From a bacterium (GTDB lineage: Bacteria > Desulfobacterota_D > UBA1144), in contig JABILG010000019.1 of NCBI GenBank assembly GCA_018654605.1, positions 24,742 through 88,741 of the forward strand: a stretch of DNA of 64,000 nt, written 5' to 3'. The translations under genes were made by a program, and so were the position numbers. Shown here one piece after another: positions 35,735-44,192 of the stretch; position 1 is the first letter of the stretch; each line of letters opens with the position of its first letter. The notes under the pieces were generated by a model. It saw nothing but the letters and a program-made list of their open reading frames with translations. It made no database searches and was not told where the DNA came from.

Positions 35735-37639
35735 ATGAAGATATATATAAAAGAAGAACAGTTTGAAGTTGAGTTTGGAAAATCAATAGGGGAAGTCTTT
35801 TGTGCTCTTAAATATGATAGCTCACTAATAGGTGCAACAATTAATGGGGAACTGACCGATTTATTTCATGTTGTCCAAGAGAACGATAAACTAACACCGG
35901 TATTTAAAGATACGGAGTTGGGGTTAGGTCTCATAAGGCATACTGCTGCTCATGTTTTAGCCGAAGCTGTTCAAGCAGTTTATCCTGAAACAAAGGTGAC
36001 AATTGGACCGGTTATAGAGAATGGATTTTATTATGACTTTTATTCGGAAAAAAACTTTACAGAGGAAGACCTCCTGCTTTTTGAAAAAAAGATGCAAGAA
36101 ATAATCAATCAAAAACTGCCCATGTTAAAAAAAGTTGTTTCTAAAGAGTCAGCCTTAAAAGAGTTCAATAAAATGGGCGAGTCATTCAAGGAAGAGTTAA
36201 TTGAAGGCTTCCCACCTGGCGAGGAAATCTCTTTATATTATCAAGATAAATGGTTTGACCTATGCAGAGGCCCGCATGCTCCAAATACTTCTTATATAAA
36301 GTCTTTCAAGCTTTTAAGTGTTGCAGGTTCTTATTGGAAAGGGGATGAAAATCGTGAATCTCTTCAAAGAATTTATGGAACAGCCTTTTTTTCTAGGAAG
36401 GATTTAAAAAAATACCTAGCTTTATTAGATGAGGCTAAGAAGCGAGACCACAGAAAGTTAGGTAAAGAGTTGAATCTTTTTTCCATTACAGATGAGATAG
36501 GCCCAGGACTAATTCTTTGGCATCCTAATGGGGCCACTATTAGAAGAATTATAGAAGACTTTTGGAGAGACGAGCATATAGAGTCTGGATATAGTTTAAT
36601 TTTTACACCACATATCGCAAAAGCAGACCTATGGGAGACCTCAGGTCATTCTGAATTTTATAGTGAAAATATGTTTTCACAAATGGACATAGATACTAGC
36701 AAGTATCAAACAAAGCCAATGAATTGCCCATTTCACATAATGGTTTATAAGAGTGAACTAAGAAGCTATAAAGATTTGCCAGTTAAGTTTGCTGAAATCG
36801 GAACAGTTTACAGATATGAAAGATCTGGCGTTTTACACGGTCTCTTTAGGGCAAGAGGGTTTACTCAAGACGACGCACATATTTTTTGTACTTTAGATCA
36901 GATTGAGGAAGAAGTTGAAAAAGTTATAAATTTAACAACAAAATTTCTGAATGCTTTTGGCTTTAAAGATTATGAGATATTTGTGTCAACAAAACCTTCT
37001 AAATATGTGGGCTCCGATGATGAATGGGACGAGGCAACTAATGCTTTGAAAAATTCATTAGGAAACAAATCCCTTAATTTCACCGTTGATGACGGGGGTG
37101 GCGCCTTTTATGGGCCAAAGATAGATCTTAAAATAAAAGATGTTTTAGGACGTTCTTGGCAATGTTCAACAGTTCAAGTTGACTTTAATTTACCAAAAAG
37201 ATTTGACCTTAATTATATTTCACGTAATAATGATAGACTTCAGCCAGTAATGATACATAGGGCAATCTTTGGATCATTTGAACGTTTCTTTGGAATATTG
37301 ATTGAACACTACGCTGGTGCATTTCCTTTTTGGCTAGCACCTGTTCAAGTTAAGATTCTTACCGTTTCAGATGAACAATTTGATTACTCTGATTTCCTCA
37401 ACGAAACATTTAGGAAATTAAAAATAAGGGTTGAAGTTGATAAAAGGAATGAAAAGTTAGGTTTGAAAATTAGAGAAGCATCAATCAATAAAATTCCTTA
37501 TATATTGACAATAGGACAATCCGAGGTCGAGAACGAAACCGTTAGTGTTAGAAAGTATGGGGGAGAGCAATTAGGAGAATTAAAAATATCTGAATTCGAA
37601 TATATTATGAAAAATGAGCAAATGGAGGGTCTTCTATAA
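35735..37639 (+). CDS. thrS: Threonyl-tRNA synthetase
   Basis: The 634-residue class II synthetase has an N-terminal TGS domain (about 1-60), an editing domain with HTAAHVLAEAV and DLCRGPHAPNT (zinc and editing residues), and a catalytic core. The core holds motif 2 and the zinc Cys in TKPMNCPFHIMVYKS, and YERSGVLHGLFRARGFTQDDAHIF. An HGTP anticodon-binding domain ends the protein. The ATG at 35735 has no clear ribosome binding site. Its stop TAA overlaps the AUA start proposed for infC. Confidence 0.96.
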   Translation: MKIYIKEEQFEVEFGKSIGEVFCALKYDSSLIGATINGELTDLFHVVQENDKLTPVFKDTELGLGLIRHTAAHVLAEAVQAVYPETKVTIGPVIENGFYYDFYSEKNFTEEDLLLFEKKMQEIINQKLPMLKKVVSKESALKEFNKMGESFKEELIEGFPPGEEISLYYQDKWFDLCRGPHAPNTSYIKSFKLLSVAGSYWKGDENRESLQRIYGTAFFSRKDLKKYLALLDEAKKRDHRKLGKELNLFSITDEIGPGLILWHPNGATIRRIIEDFWRDEHIESGYSLIFTPHIAKADLWETSGHSEFYSENMFSQMDIDTSKYQTKPMNCPFHIMVYKSELRSYKDLPVKFAEIGTVYRYERSGVLHGLFRARGFTQDDAHIFCTLDQIEEEVEKVINLTTKFLNAFGFKDYEIFVSTKPSKYVGSDDEWDEATNALKNSLGNKSLNFTVDDGGGAFYGPKIDLKIKDVLGRSWQCSTVQVDFNLPKRFDLNYISRNNDRLQPVMIHRAIFGSFERFFGILIEHYAGAFPFWLAPVQVKILTVSDEQFDYSDFLNETFRKLKIRVEVDKRNEKLGLKIREASINKIPYILTIGQSEVENETVSVRKYGGEQLGELKISEFEYIMKNEQMEGLL

Positions 37640-38217
37640 AAAGAAAAAAATATAGTCCACGAAAACCTTTGCAAAGAATTAATAATTCTATTAGGGCAAA
37701 AGAAGTCAGACTTATAGGTTTAGATGGAGCTCAAGTAGGAATTGTTCCTATAGATGAGGCATTAGCGACTGCCAAGGCAAGTTCAACTGATTTAGTTGAG
37801 ATTTCCCCTGATGCATCACCTCCAGTTTGCAAGATTATGGATTATGGAAAGTTCTTGTATGATCAGAAAAAACAACAAAGTGGTCAGAAGAAGCCAAAGG
37901 CGCAAGTTTTAAAGGAAATAAAATTTAGACCTAACATTGGAGAAAATGATTTTAATGTTAAAATAAATAGGCTAAAAGGATTTTTGGCCGATGGAAACAA
38001 GGTTAAGATAAGGTTGTGGTTTAAGGGAAGGGAGATTGTTCATAAGAGAATAGGAGAAGAATTAGTAGCAAAAATAATTGAAACGGTTTCAGAGTCTGGT
38101 GAACTAGATAATGAACCAAAGTTTGAAGGAAAAAATCTAACTTTAATGGTTTTACCAAAAAAGTTAATAAAGGCGGTTAAAAAAGAAAATGTCAGTACAA
38201 AAAATGAAGTCCAATAG
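37636..38217 (+). CDS. infC: Translation initiation factor IF-3, starting at AUA
   Basis: IF-3 keeps the 30S subunit free and checks initiator codons. The conserved core RINNSIRAKEVRLIG, KIMDYGKFLYDQKK, KEIKFRPNIGENDF and the C-terminal domain are intact. The first conventional start in frame is TTG 37669. Eleven codons upstream an ATA at 37636 sits six bases behind a strong GGAGGG (37624-37629) and adds a basic stretch (KRKKYSPRKPLQ) typical of IF-3 N-termini. IF-3 genes in other bacteria start at AUU or AUA and use this for autoregulation. From the ATA the protein has 193 residues. The ATA overlaps the thrS stop (ATAA). Confidence 0.9.
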   Translation: MKRKKYSPRKPLQRINNSIRAKEVRLIGLDGAQVGIVPIDEALATAKASSTDLVEISPDASPPVCKIMDYGKFLYDQKKQQSGQKKPKAQVLKEIKFRPNIGENDFNVKINRLKGFLADGNKVKIRLWFKGREIVHKRIGEELVAKIIETVSESGELDNEPKFEGKNLTLMVLPKKLIKAVKKENVSTKNEVQ

Positions 38218-38389
38218 AAGCGCAGCTAAAAGGTTTAAGCTAAAGCCTAATGGAAAGCTCAAAAGAATTAAGGGTAGCAAGCATCATTGCAATGTTCATA
38301 AGGCGCAATCAAGGATTAGAAGATTAAAAGAAGATGGAACCGTAGAAGGAAGAAAAGCAAGAGATTTAAGAAAAGTAATCTTTGCTTAG
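38189..38389 (+). CDS. rpmI: 50S ribosomal protein L35
   Basis: The 66-residue basic protein has the L35 signature KMKSNRSAAKRFKLKPNGKLKR followed by KHHCNVHKAQSRIRRL, in that order. The ATG at 38189 overlaps the end of infC by 29 bases. An internal ATG at 38204 (MKSNRS) would give 61 residues, shorter than usual, so the first is preferred. The tight infC-rpmI-rplT order is the standard one, and translation is probably coupled to infC. Confidence 0.93.
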   Translation: MSVQKMKSNRSAAKRFKLKPNGKLKRIKGSKHHCNVHKAQSRIRRLKEDGTVEGRKARDLRKVIFA

Positions 38390-38405
38390 AATTTAGGGGA
38401 TTTAG

Positions 38406-38747
38406 ATGAGAGTAAAAACAAGCGTAGCAAGTAAAAAAAGAAAAAAAAGACTTTTAAAGCAAACTAAAGGGTTTTGGGGTCAAAGAAAAAACGTATTCAA
38501 GAGAGCTAAGGAAACTTTATTAAGGTCTATGGCCTTTTCGTATCGTGATAGAAGAGTTAAAAAGAGAACTAATAGAGCATTGTGGATAATTAGGATTAAT
38601 GCTGCTTTGAGAGAAGAGGGAGTAACTTATAGTAAGTTTATTCACTCACTTAAAACTAGAAATATCGAGCTCGATAGGAAAGTACTTTCTGAGTTAGCTA
38701 TGAATAATCCTGAGCAGTTTAAGAAGCTTATTGCAGAAGTTGTATAG
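38406..38747 (+). CDS. rplT: 50S ribosomal protein L20
   Basis: The 113-residue protein is a full-length L20: KKRLLKQTKGFWGQRKNVFKRAKETLLRSMAFSYRDRR is followed by the LWIIRINAALREEGVTYSKFIHSL core. It starts 16 bases after rpmI with a GGGG-type ribosome binding site. L20 often represses its own operon through a leader structure, but I see no convincing mimic in the short spacers here. After the stop come 132 bases without a gene before gcvT. Confidence 0.96.
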   Translation: MRVKTSVASKKRKKRLLKQTKGFWGQRKNVFKRAKETLLRSMAFSYRDRRVKKRTNRALWIIRINAALREEGVTYSKFIHSLKTRNIELDRKVLSELAMNNPEQFKKLIAEVV

Positions 38748-38879
38748 AATTTAGCCTAAATATCCTTGATTTATATTAAATCTCCTTAATTTTGTTAAAT
38801 AAACTAGCCCACGATTCTCAGATTATATTTTAGATTTTTAAATCCTAAAAGTATCAATAAAATTAGGTAGAATAATGGA

Positions 38880-39989
38880 ATGAAAGAAACTCCTCTTTTT
38901 GAAATTCATAGGAAAATGAATGCCAAATTTGTCGATTTTAATGGATGGAATATGCCAGTTTGGTTTAAAGACCTAAGACAAGAGCATCTACATGTAAGAA
39001 ATAGCATAGGTATTTTTGATGTTAGCCACATGGGAGAAATAGAACTGGAGGGGGCTGATGCTGAGGAGTTTGTTAATTATACTTTTACAAATACAATCTC
39101 AGATCTAAAAAATGGACAAGCTCGTTACGGATTTTTCTGTAATAATGAAGGCGGGGTTATAGATGATGTAATAATATACAAATTAAATAATGACAGATTT
39201 TTTATATGCGTAAATGCCGGTAATATTGAGAATGTTTTCAACTGGCTTAGCTCTAACTCAGCTGCTTATGTAGTTACAATAAAGAACCTTACAAATTTTT
39301 ATGGCCAACTAGCAATTCAAGGTCCTAAAGCTGTGGAAGAGGTAGCCAAACTTTTCCCTGATTCTCAAATAGATAGGATAAAGAAATATTCAATTTCAAG
39401 GGTTAATGAACTAGATAGCCAATTTAAATCAAACTTAAGTCACTCCTGTCCTAACGGAGATAATTTTTTAATTGCGAGAACTGGCTATACTGGTGAAGAT
39501 GGATTTGAGCTTTTTGTGCCTAATGAAGTTCTAGATGAAATATATTTAAAGATTATCTCTGAGATTGAGAATATTAAACCATGCGGTCTAGGTTCTAGAG
39601 ATACTCTTCGATTAGAAAAGGGTTTTCCACTTCATGGAAAAGAGATTAGCGAAGAGCTGAATCCAGTGGTAGCTAATCTAGAAAGATTTATAGACTTTTC
39701 TAAGATAGATTTTATCGGAAAAGCTTCTCTGGAGTCATTCGCAGAAAGTAGAGATTTTACATTAATTGGTTTTAAGATGGTTGAAATGGGCATCCCTAGA
39801 TCCGGACATAAAATCTTTTCAGCTAATGACGAAATTGGCTATGTTACCAGTGGAACTTTCTCTCCTTCTTTAAATGAAGGAATTGGATTGGGAATTATCA
39901 AGAAAGAATTTTCGGAAATAGAAGATATTGAAGTTAAAATAAGGAATGATAAAAAAAAAGTCAAAAGGGCTTCCTACCCATTTGTCTAA
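38880..39989 (+). CDS. gcvT: Glycine cleavage system T protein (aminomethyltransferase)
   Basis: GcvT transfers the methylene group from the lipoyl arm of GcvH to tetrahydrofolate and releases ammonia. The 369-residue protein has FVDFNGWNMPVWF, GIFDVSHMGEIE (with the conserved Asp and His), TGYTGEDGFELFVP and the C-terminal barrel with GYVTSGTFSPSLN, all typical of GcvT rather than of DmdA. The order gcvT-gcvH-gcvP is intact. The 132-base upstream gap shows no glycine riboswitch. It has only an imperfect AT-rich inverted repeat (TTTTAG/CTAAAA, 38828-38850). Confidence 0.94.
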   Translation: MKETPLFEIHRKMNAKFVDFNGWNMPVWFKDLRQEHLHVRNSIGIFDVSHMGEIELEGADAEEFVNYTFTNTISDLKNGQARYGFFCNNEGGVIDDVIIYKLNNDRFFICVNAGNIENVFNWLSSNSAAYVVTIKNLTNFYGQLAIQGPKAVEEVAKLFPDSQIDRIKKYSISRVNELDSQFKSNLSHSCPNGDNFLIARTGYTGEDGFELFVPNEVLDEIYLKIISEIENIKPCGLGSRDTLRLEKGFPLHGKEISEELNPVVANLERFIDFSKIDFIGKASLESFAESRDFTLIGFKMVEMGIPRSGHKIFSANDEIGYVTSGTFSPSLNEGIGLGIIKKEFSEIEDIEVKIRNDKKKVKRASYPFV

Positions 39990-40003
39990 TCTAGGAGTTA
40001 ATT

Positions 40004-40387
40004 ATGTCTAAAATTATAAAAGATTTGAAATATAGTAATGATCATGAATGGGTTCTGCTTGACGGCGATACTGCCTTGATAGGTATAACTGATCATGCAC
40101 AAGATTCCTTGGGAGAAATAGTTTTTGTTGAACTTCCTAGAGTAGGGGATGTCCTAGAAAAGTCCTCTATTTTTGGAGCTGTAGAGTCGACAAAATCAGT
40201 ATCCGATCTTTACATGCCGGTGGCAGGTACGGTAACTGAAGTTAACACCTTAATTGAGAATCAACCAGAATTAATAAATTCAAGTCCGTATAGTGAAGGT
40301 TGGATGATAAAAATTAGCCCAACTAATATTTCAGACATAGAAACATTACTTAGTTCTGAGGAGTATAAGAATCTAATTGATGGATAA
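40004..40387 (+). CDS. gcvH: Glycine cleavage system H protein
   Basis: The 127-residue lipoyl carrier shuttles the aminomethyl group between GcvP and GcvT. The lipoylated Lys is in GAVESTKSVSDLYMPV, and HEWVLLDGDTALIGITDHAQDSLGEIVFVELP precedes it as in other H proteins. A TAGGAG ribosome binding site stands before the ATG. The end overlaps gcvP by 8 bases. Confidence 0.96.
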   Translation: MSKIIKDLKYSNDHEWVLLDGDTALIGITDHAQDSLGEIVFVELPRVGDVLEKSSIFGAVESTKSVSDLYMPVAGTVTEVNTLIENQPELINSSPYSEGWMIKISPTNISDIETLLSSEEYKNLIDG

Positions 40388-43286
40388 TAAGGTTAATATT
40401 AATTCTACGTATTCCGAGGTCGGGAAGAAAGATTCTTTTATAGACCGCCATATTGGCCCGTCAGACAATGAAATAAAGTCTATGTTGACGACCTTAGGTT
40501 ATGGTGACTTAGAACAGCTCATTCAAGCAACTGTTCCCAATCAAATTTTACTTGATGTTCCAGTTGATTTAGATGCCCCAATGGATGAACAAGAGGCTTT
40601 AAGTTTCTTAGATTCAAAAATTAGTCAGAATGACTTATTTAAAAGCTATATAGGCATGGGTTACAATAACACAATTACCCCGACAATTATTCTAAGGAAC
40701 ATTCTCGAAAATCCTGGTTGGTATACTGCTTATACGCCTTATCAGCCAGAAGTATCACAGGGCAGACTTGAGATGCTTATAAATTATCAACAAATGATAA
40801 TGGACTTGACCGGATTGGAGGTTGCTAATGCTTCCCTCTTGGATGAAGGTACTGCAGCAGTTGAAGCAATGATTCTTGCATTTAGGCAATCTAAAGATAA
40901 TAGGACTCTTTTTTTAGTTTCAGAATTTTGTCACCCCCAAACTATAGATTTGATACAAACAAGAGCTAAGCCTCTAGGAATCGGGATTAAGGTTGGTGAT
41001 ATAAACTTATTAATTAAAGAGCATGGTAATTTGTTTTTTGGTTTCATAGCTCAGTACCCTGATACTCTTGGTAGAGTTCAAGATTATCAATTGACGATTT
41101 CTCAAGCTAAAGCGCAAAATTCTATATCAATTCTGGCATGTGATATTTTGTCATTAACGATTTTAAAGTCCCCTGGTGAGCTTGGAGTGGATATTGCGGT
41201 TGGTACTTCTCAACGATTTGGTGTTCCGATTGGATTTGGAGGCCCGCATGCTGCTTTTATTTCATGTAGAGAGGAGTTTAAGCGGCTACTCCCAGGAAGA
41301 ATAATTGGCAGATCTATAGATAAGAATGACAATCTGGCCTATAGAATGGCACTGCAAACAAGAGAGCAACATATAAAGCGAGAAAAGGCTACTAGTAATA
41401 TATGTACCGCGCAGTCACTACTCGCAATAGTTGCTTCAGCCTATGCAATTTATCATGGCCCTGAAGGACTAACGAAGATTGCATTAAGGGTACATAGGTT
41501 AGCAAGAATATTAAGTAAATCTTTGCTTAATATGGGATTTGTTAATCGAAATAAAACTTATTTTGATACAATAAATATTAAATGCTCGAAAGAAAAAATT
41601 GCATCTATAAAAAAGAAATCTATAAAAAATAAAATTAACTTCAGATATTTTTCTAGTGAAGAGTTAACAATCTCCTTAGACGAAACAACAAATTTAGACG
41701 ACCTACTTCTAATAATTAGTTGCTTTGGAAGTACAAAAAAGATTGACCTAACTTTGGTAGACGAATCTCTTTCTTTAGAAATTCAAAATATCAAGAATGA
41801 TCAATTAAGGGTAGAAGATTTCTTAACTCATCCAGTGTTTAATGTTAATAAATCAGAAACCGATTTGCTTAGATATCTTAAAAAGCTTGAAGACAAAGAT
41901 ATCGCTTTGAACAAGTCAATGATTCCTCTTGGGTCATGTACAATGAAGCTTAATGCTAGTTCAGAGATGATTCCTATTGGATGGAAAAAAGTGAATTCAA
42001 TCCATCCTTTTGTCCCAAAATCTCAGATTAAAGGCTATGAGTTTGTGATAACCAAACTACAGGAAACTCTTTCAAGGATTACAGGATTTGATGCAGTGTC
42101 ACTACAACCTAACGCTGGAGCCCAAGGTGAGTTGGCAGGTTTGATGACGATTAAAGCTTTTCAAGAAGCAACAAGCGATGACATTAGAGATATCTGCTTG
42201 ATACCAAGTTCTGCCCATGGTACTAATCCCGCGAGTGCAATATTGGCAGGATTCAAAGTTGTAATTGTTAAATGCGACGAACATGGTAATGTCGATACAA
42301 AAGATTTATCTTATAAGATTCAAGAATTTCCCGATAAAATTGCAGCGTTAATGGTCACTTATCCTTCTACTCATGGAGTTTTTGAGGAAAGCATTGGAAA
42401 AATATGTAGGATGATTCATGATGCTGGTGGCCAAGTTTACATGGATGGAGCTAATTTAAATGCAATTGTGGGAATATCCAAACCCGGAAATTTTGGTCCA
42501 GATTTATGTCACATTAATCTTCATAAAACCTTTTGCATACCTCATGGTGGTGGTGGTCCTGGTGTTGGGCCAATAGCCGTCAAGAAGCATTTGTCTAATT
42601 TTATGCCCAATCATGTTGTTGTTAAGAGTGCAGGTCCTAAAAACGGTTTTGGATCAATTGCATCTGCCCCTTGGGGGAGTGCCTCAATCTTGCCAATCTC
42701 TTTAATGTATATAATGATGATGGGTTCTTCAGGAATTAAGAAAGCAACTCAAGTAGCTATACTTAATGCAAACTATATAGCTGACAAACTTAAAGATTAT
42801 TATCCTATTTTATACACTGGAAGAAATAATAGGGTTGCCCACGAATGTATTATCGATCTAAGAGACTTAAAGAAGATTCATGGAATAACTGAGGAGGACA
42901 TAGCTAAGAGGTTAATCGACTATGGCTTCCATGCTCCAACAATGTCATTTCCTGTACCTGGCACTTTAATGATAGAGCCAACCGAAAGTGAGTCTAAAGT
43001 AGAGATAGACAGGTTTTGTGACGCATTGATTAGTATTCATGGAGAAATAATTAAGTATTCAAATATCGATGCCATTAATCTCTCCCCACTAAAAAGCGCA
43101 CCTCATACCTTTTTTGATTTAAGTAATAATAATTTTGACTACTCAATCGCAGAGGCTTTTCCAGCCCAACACCTTGAGATAAATATTTCTAGATATATTG
43201 CACCAATTGGTAGGGTGAATAATGCTTTTGGAGATAGAAATTTTGTTTGTAGTTGCGTGCCAATCGAGGATTATATAGAGGCTTAA
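40380..43286 (+). CDS. gcvP: Glycine dehydrogenase (decarboxylating), single-chain P protein
   Basis: This is the PLP-dependent decarboxylase of the glycine cleavage system, here as one chain of about 968 residues rather than the split P1/P2 form. The N-terminal half shows DRHIGPSDNEIKSML and YTPYQPEVSQGRLEML. The C-terminal half has IPLGSCTMKLNASSEM, SAHGTNPASA and the Schiff-base Lys in INLHKTFCIPHGGGGPG. A TTG at 40377 is in frame just before the ATG, and the ATG at 40380 is preferred. It overlaps gcvH. Only one base separates its stop from that of the convergent SurA-like gene. Confidence 0.95.
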   Translation: MDNKVNINSTYSEVGKKDSFIDRHIGPSDNEIKSMLTTLGYGDLEQLIQATVPNQILLDVPVDLDAPMDEQEALSFLDSKISQNDLFKSYIGMGYNNTITPTIILRNILENPGWYTAYTPYQPEVSQGRLEMLINYQQMIMDLTGLEVANASLLDEGTAAVEAMILAFRQSKDNRTLFLVSEFCHPQTIDLIQTRAKPLGIGIKVGDINLLIKEHGNLFFGFIAQYPDTLGRVQDYQLTISQAKAQNSISILACDILSLTILKSPGELGVDIAVGTSQRFGVPIGFGGPHAAFISCREEFKRLLPGRIIGRSIDKNDNLAYRMALQTREQHIKREKATSNICTAQSLLAIVASAYAIYHGPEGLTKIALRVHRLARILSKSLLNMGFVNRNKTYFDTINIKCSKEKIASIKKKSIKNKINFRYFSSEELTISLDETTNLDDLLLIISCFGSTKKIDLTLVDESLSLEIQNIKNDQLRVEDFLTHPVFNVNKSETDLLRYLKKLEDKDIALNKSMIPLGSCTMKLNASSEMIPIGWKKVNSIHPFVPKSQIKGYEFVITKLQETLSRITGFDAVSLQPNAGAQGELAGLMTIKAFQEATSDDIRDICLIPSSAHGTNPASAILAGFKVVIVKCDEHGNVDTKDLSYKIQEFPDKIAALMVTYPSTHGVFEESIGKICRMIHDAGGQVYMDGANLNAIVGISKPGNFGPDLCHINLHKTFCIPHGGGGPGVGPIAVKKHLSNFMPNHVVVKSAGPKNGFGSIASAPWGSASILPISLMYIMMMGSSGIKKATQVAILNANYIADKLKDYYPILYTGRNNRVAHECIIDLRDLKKIHGITEEDIAKRLIDYGFHAPTMSFPVPGTLMIEPTESESKVEIDRFCDALISIHGEIIKYSNIDAINLSPLKSAPHTFFDLSNNNFDYSIAEAFPAQHLEINISRYIAPIGRVNNAFGDRNFVCSCVPIEDYIEA

Positions 43287-43287
43287 C

Positions 43288-44187
43288 TTAAAGTCTTAAA
43301 GATATATAAGCGTTATCTCTGAGGTCTTGAAACCAGTTATCTAAAACTTCGTATTGTTTCTCGTTGGCTATAGTTGCTTTGATTTCTTCTCTTAGATTAA
43401 GATACTCGGAGTCACCAATTGTTTTTTCATTTATAAAAAAGTATTTAATTCTATTACCATCTTCAAATGGGCCCACAAGTTCTTTTGGCTCTGACTTTAA
43501 AATAGATTCTGAGATTTCACTATTTAAATCATTAATGCTGATATACCCTAAGTTTTTAGATTCCGGAAGAAAATAACCCTGATTTATAAACTTATCCAAA
43601 TTCGTGTTTAAGCTTCCTCCTTTATCAACTAGTTCTACAAACTCCATAACTTTATCTTTCGAGTCTTGGTCCTTCTTTATATATATGATGTGAAGATTAG
43701 CAAGATTCTGTGTTTCAAGCTCACCATAGTTGTTCAAATAGAAGCTTCTAGTTTCTTCTTCTGAGATTACAACTTTACTCCTTAATATAATTGTAGAAAT
43801 ACTTTCCTGTAGGTACTGGTTTTTCCAGCCGAACCTAATTCTATAAAGGTTGATACCCGTTCTTGCAATTTCGCTATCAACTTTTTCTTTAGTGTTTGTC
43901 TTAATAAAGTTTTTTTCTATTTCATCTAACTGTTCTTCTGTTAAGGATATCCCCATTCGCTTAGCTTGAATTTCTAAAAGTTTCAGATCAGCAAGCTCTT
44001 TTAAATATTTTCTCTGAACCTCCTTATTTGTAGATGTGACACCACTATTCTTAATATGGCTTCTTAAATCGCTTAAGAAAATAACCTCATTATTTACTAT
44101 TCCTACGATGCCCTCATGTATACTGCCGTTTGAACTTATTGGCGACAATAAAAGAAGAAAAAATATAAAGAGATATTTGAGTTTCAT
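43288..44187 (-). CDS. SurA-like periplasmic chaperone / peptidyl-prolyl isomerase
   Basis: The 299-residue protein begins with a signal peptide (KLKYLFIFFLLLLSPISSNGS). The SurA N-terminal domain follows (GIVGIVNNEVIFLSDL, then a helical stretch to about 140), and then a single weak parvulin-like region (about 155-265, with LANLHIIYI and GYISINDLNSEISESI). Canonical SurA has two parvulin domains and over 400 residues, so this is a reduced form. It probably assists outer-membrane protein folding, an inference from the family. It lies five bases downstream of mfd. Confidence 0.75.
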   Translation of the reverse strand: MKLKYLFIFFLLLLSPISSNGSIHEGIVGIVNNEVIFLSDLRSHIKNSGVTSTNKEVQRKYLKELADLKLLEIQAKRMGISLTEEQLDEIEKNFIKTNTKEKVDSEIARTGINLYRIRFGWKNQYLQESISTIILRSKVVISEEETRSFYLNNYGELETQNLANLHIIYIKKDQDSKDKVMEFVELVDKGGSLNTNLDKFINQGYFLPESKNLGYISINDLNSEISESILKSEPKELVGPFEDGNRIKYFFINEKTIGDSEYLNLREEIKATIANEKQYEVLDNWFQDLRDNAYISLRL

Positions 44188-44192
44188 AATAT

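Noticed and set aside
38748..38879. Glycine riboswitch before gcvT
   Set aside because: This is the place where one would be expected, but none of the conserved aptamer blocks is present. There is only a weak AT-rich inverted repeat.
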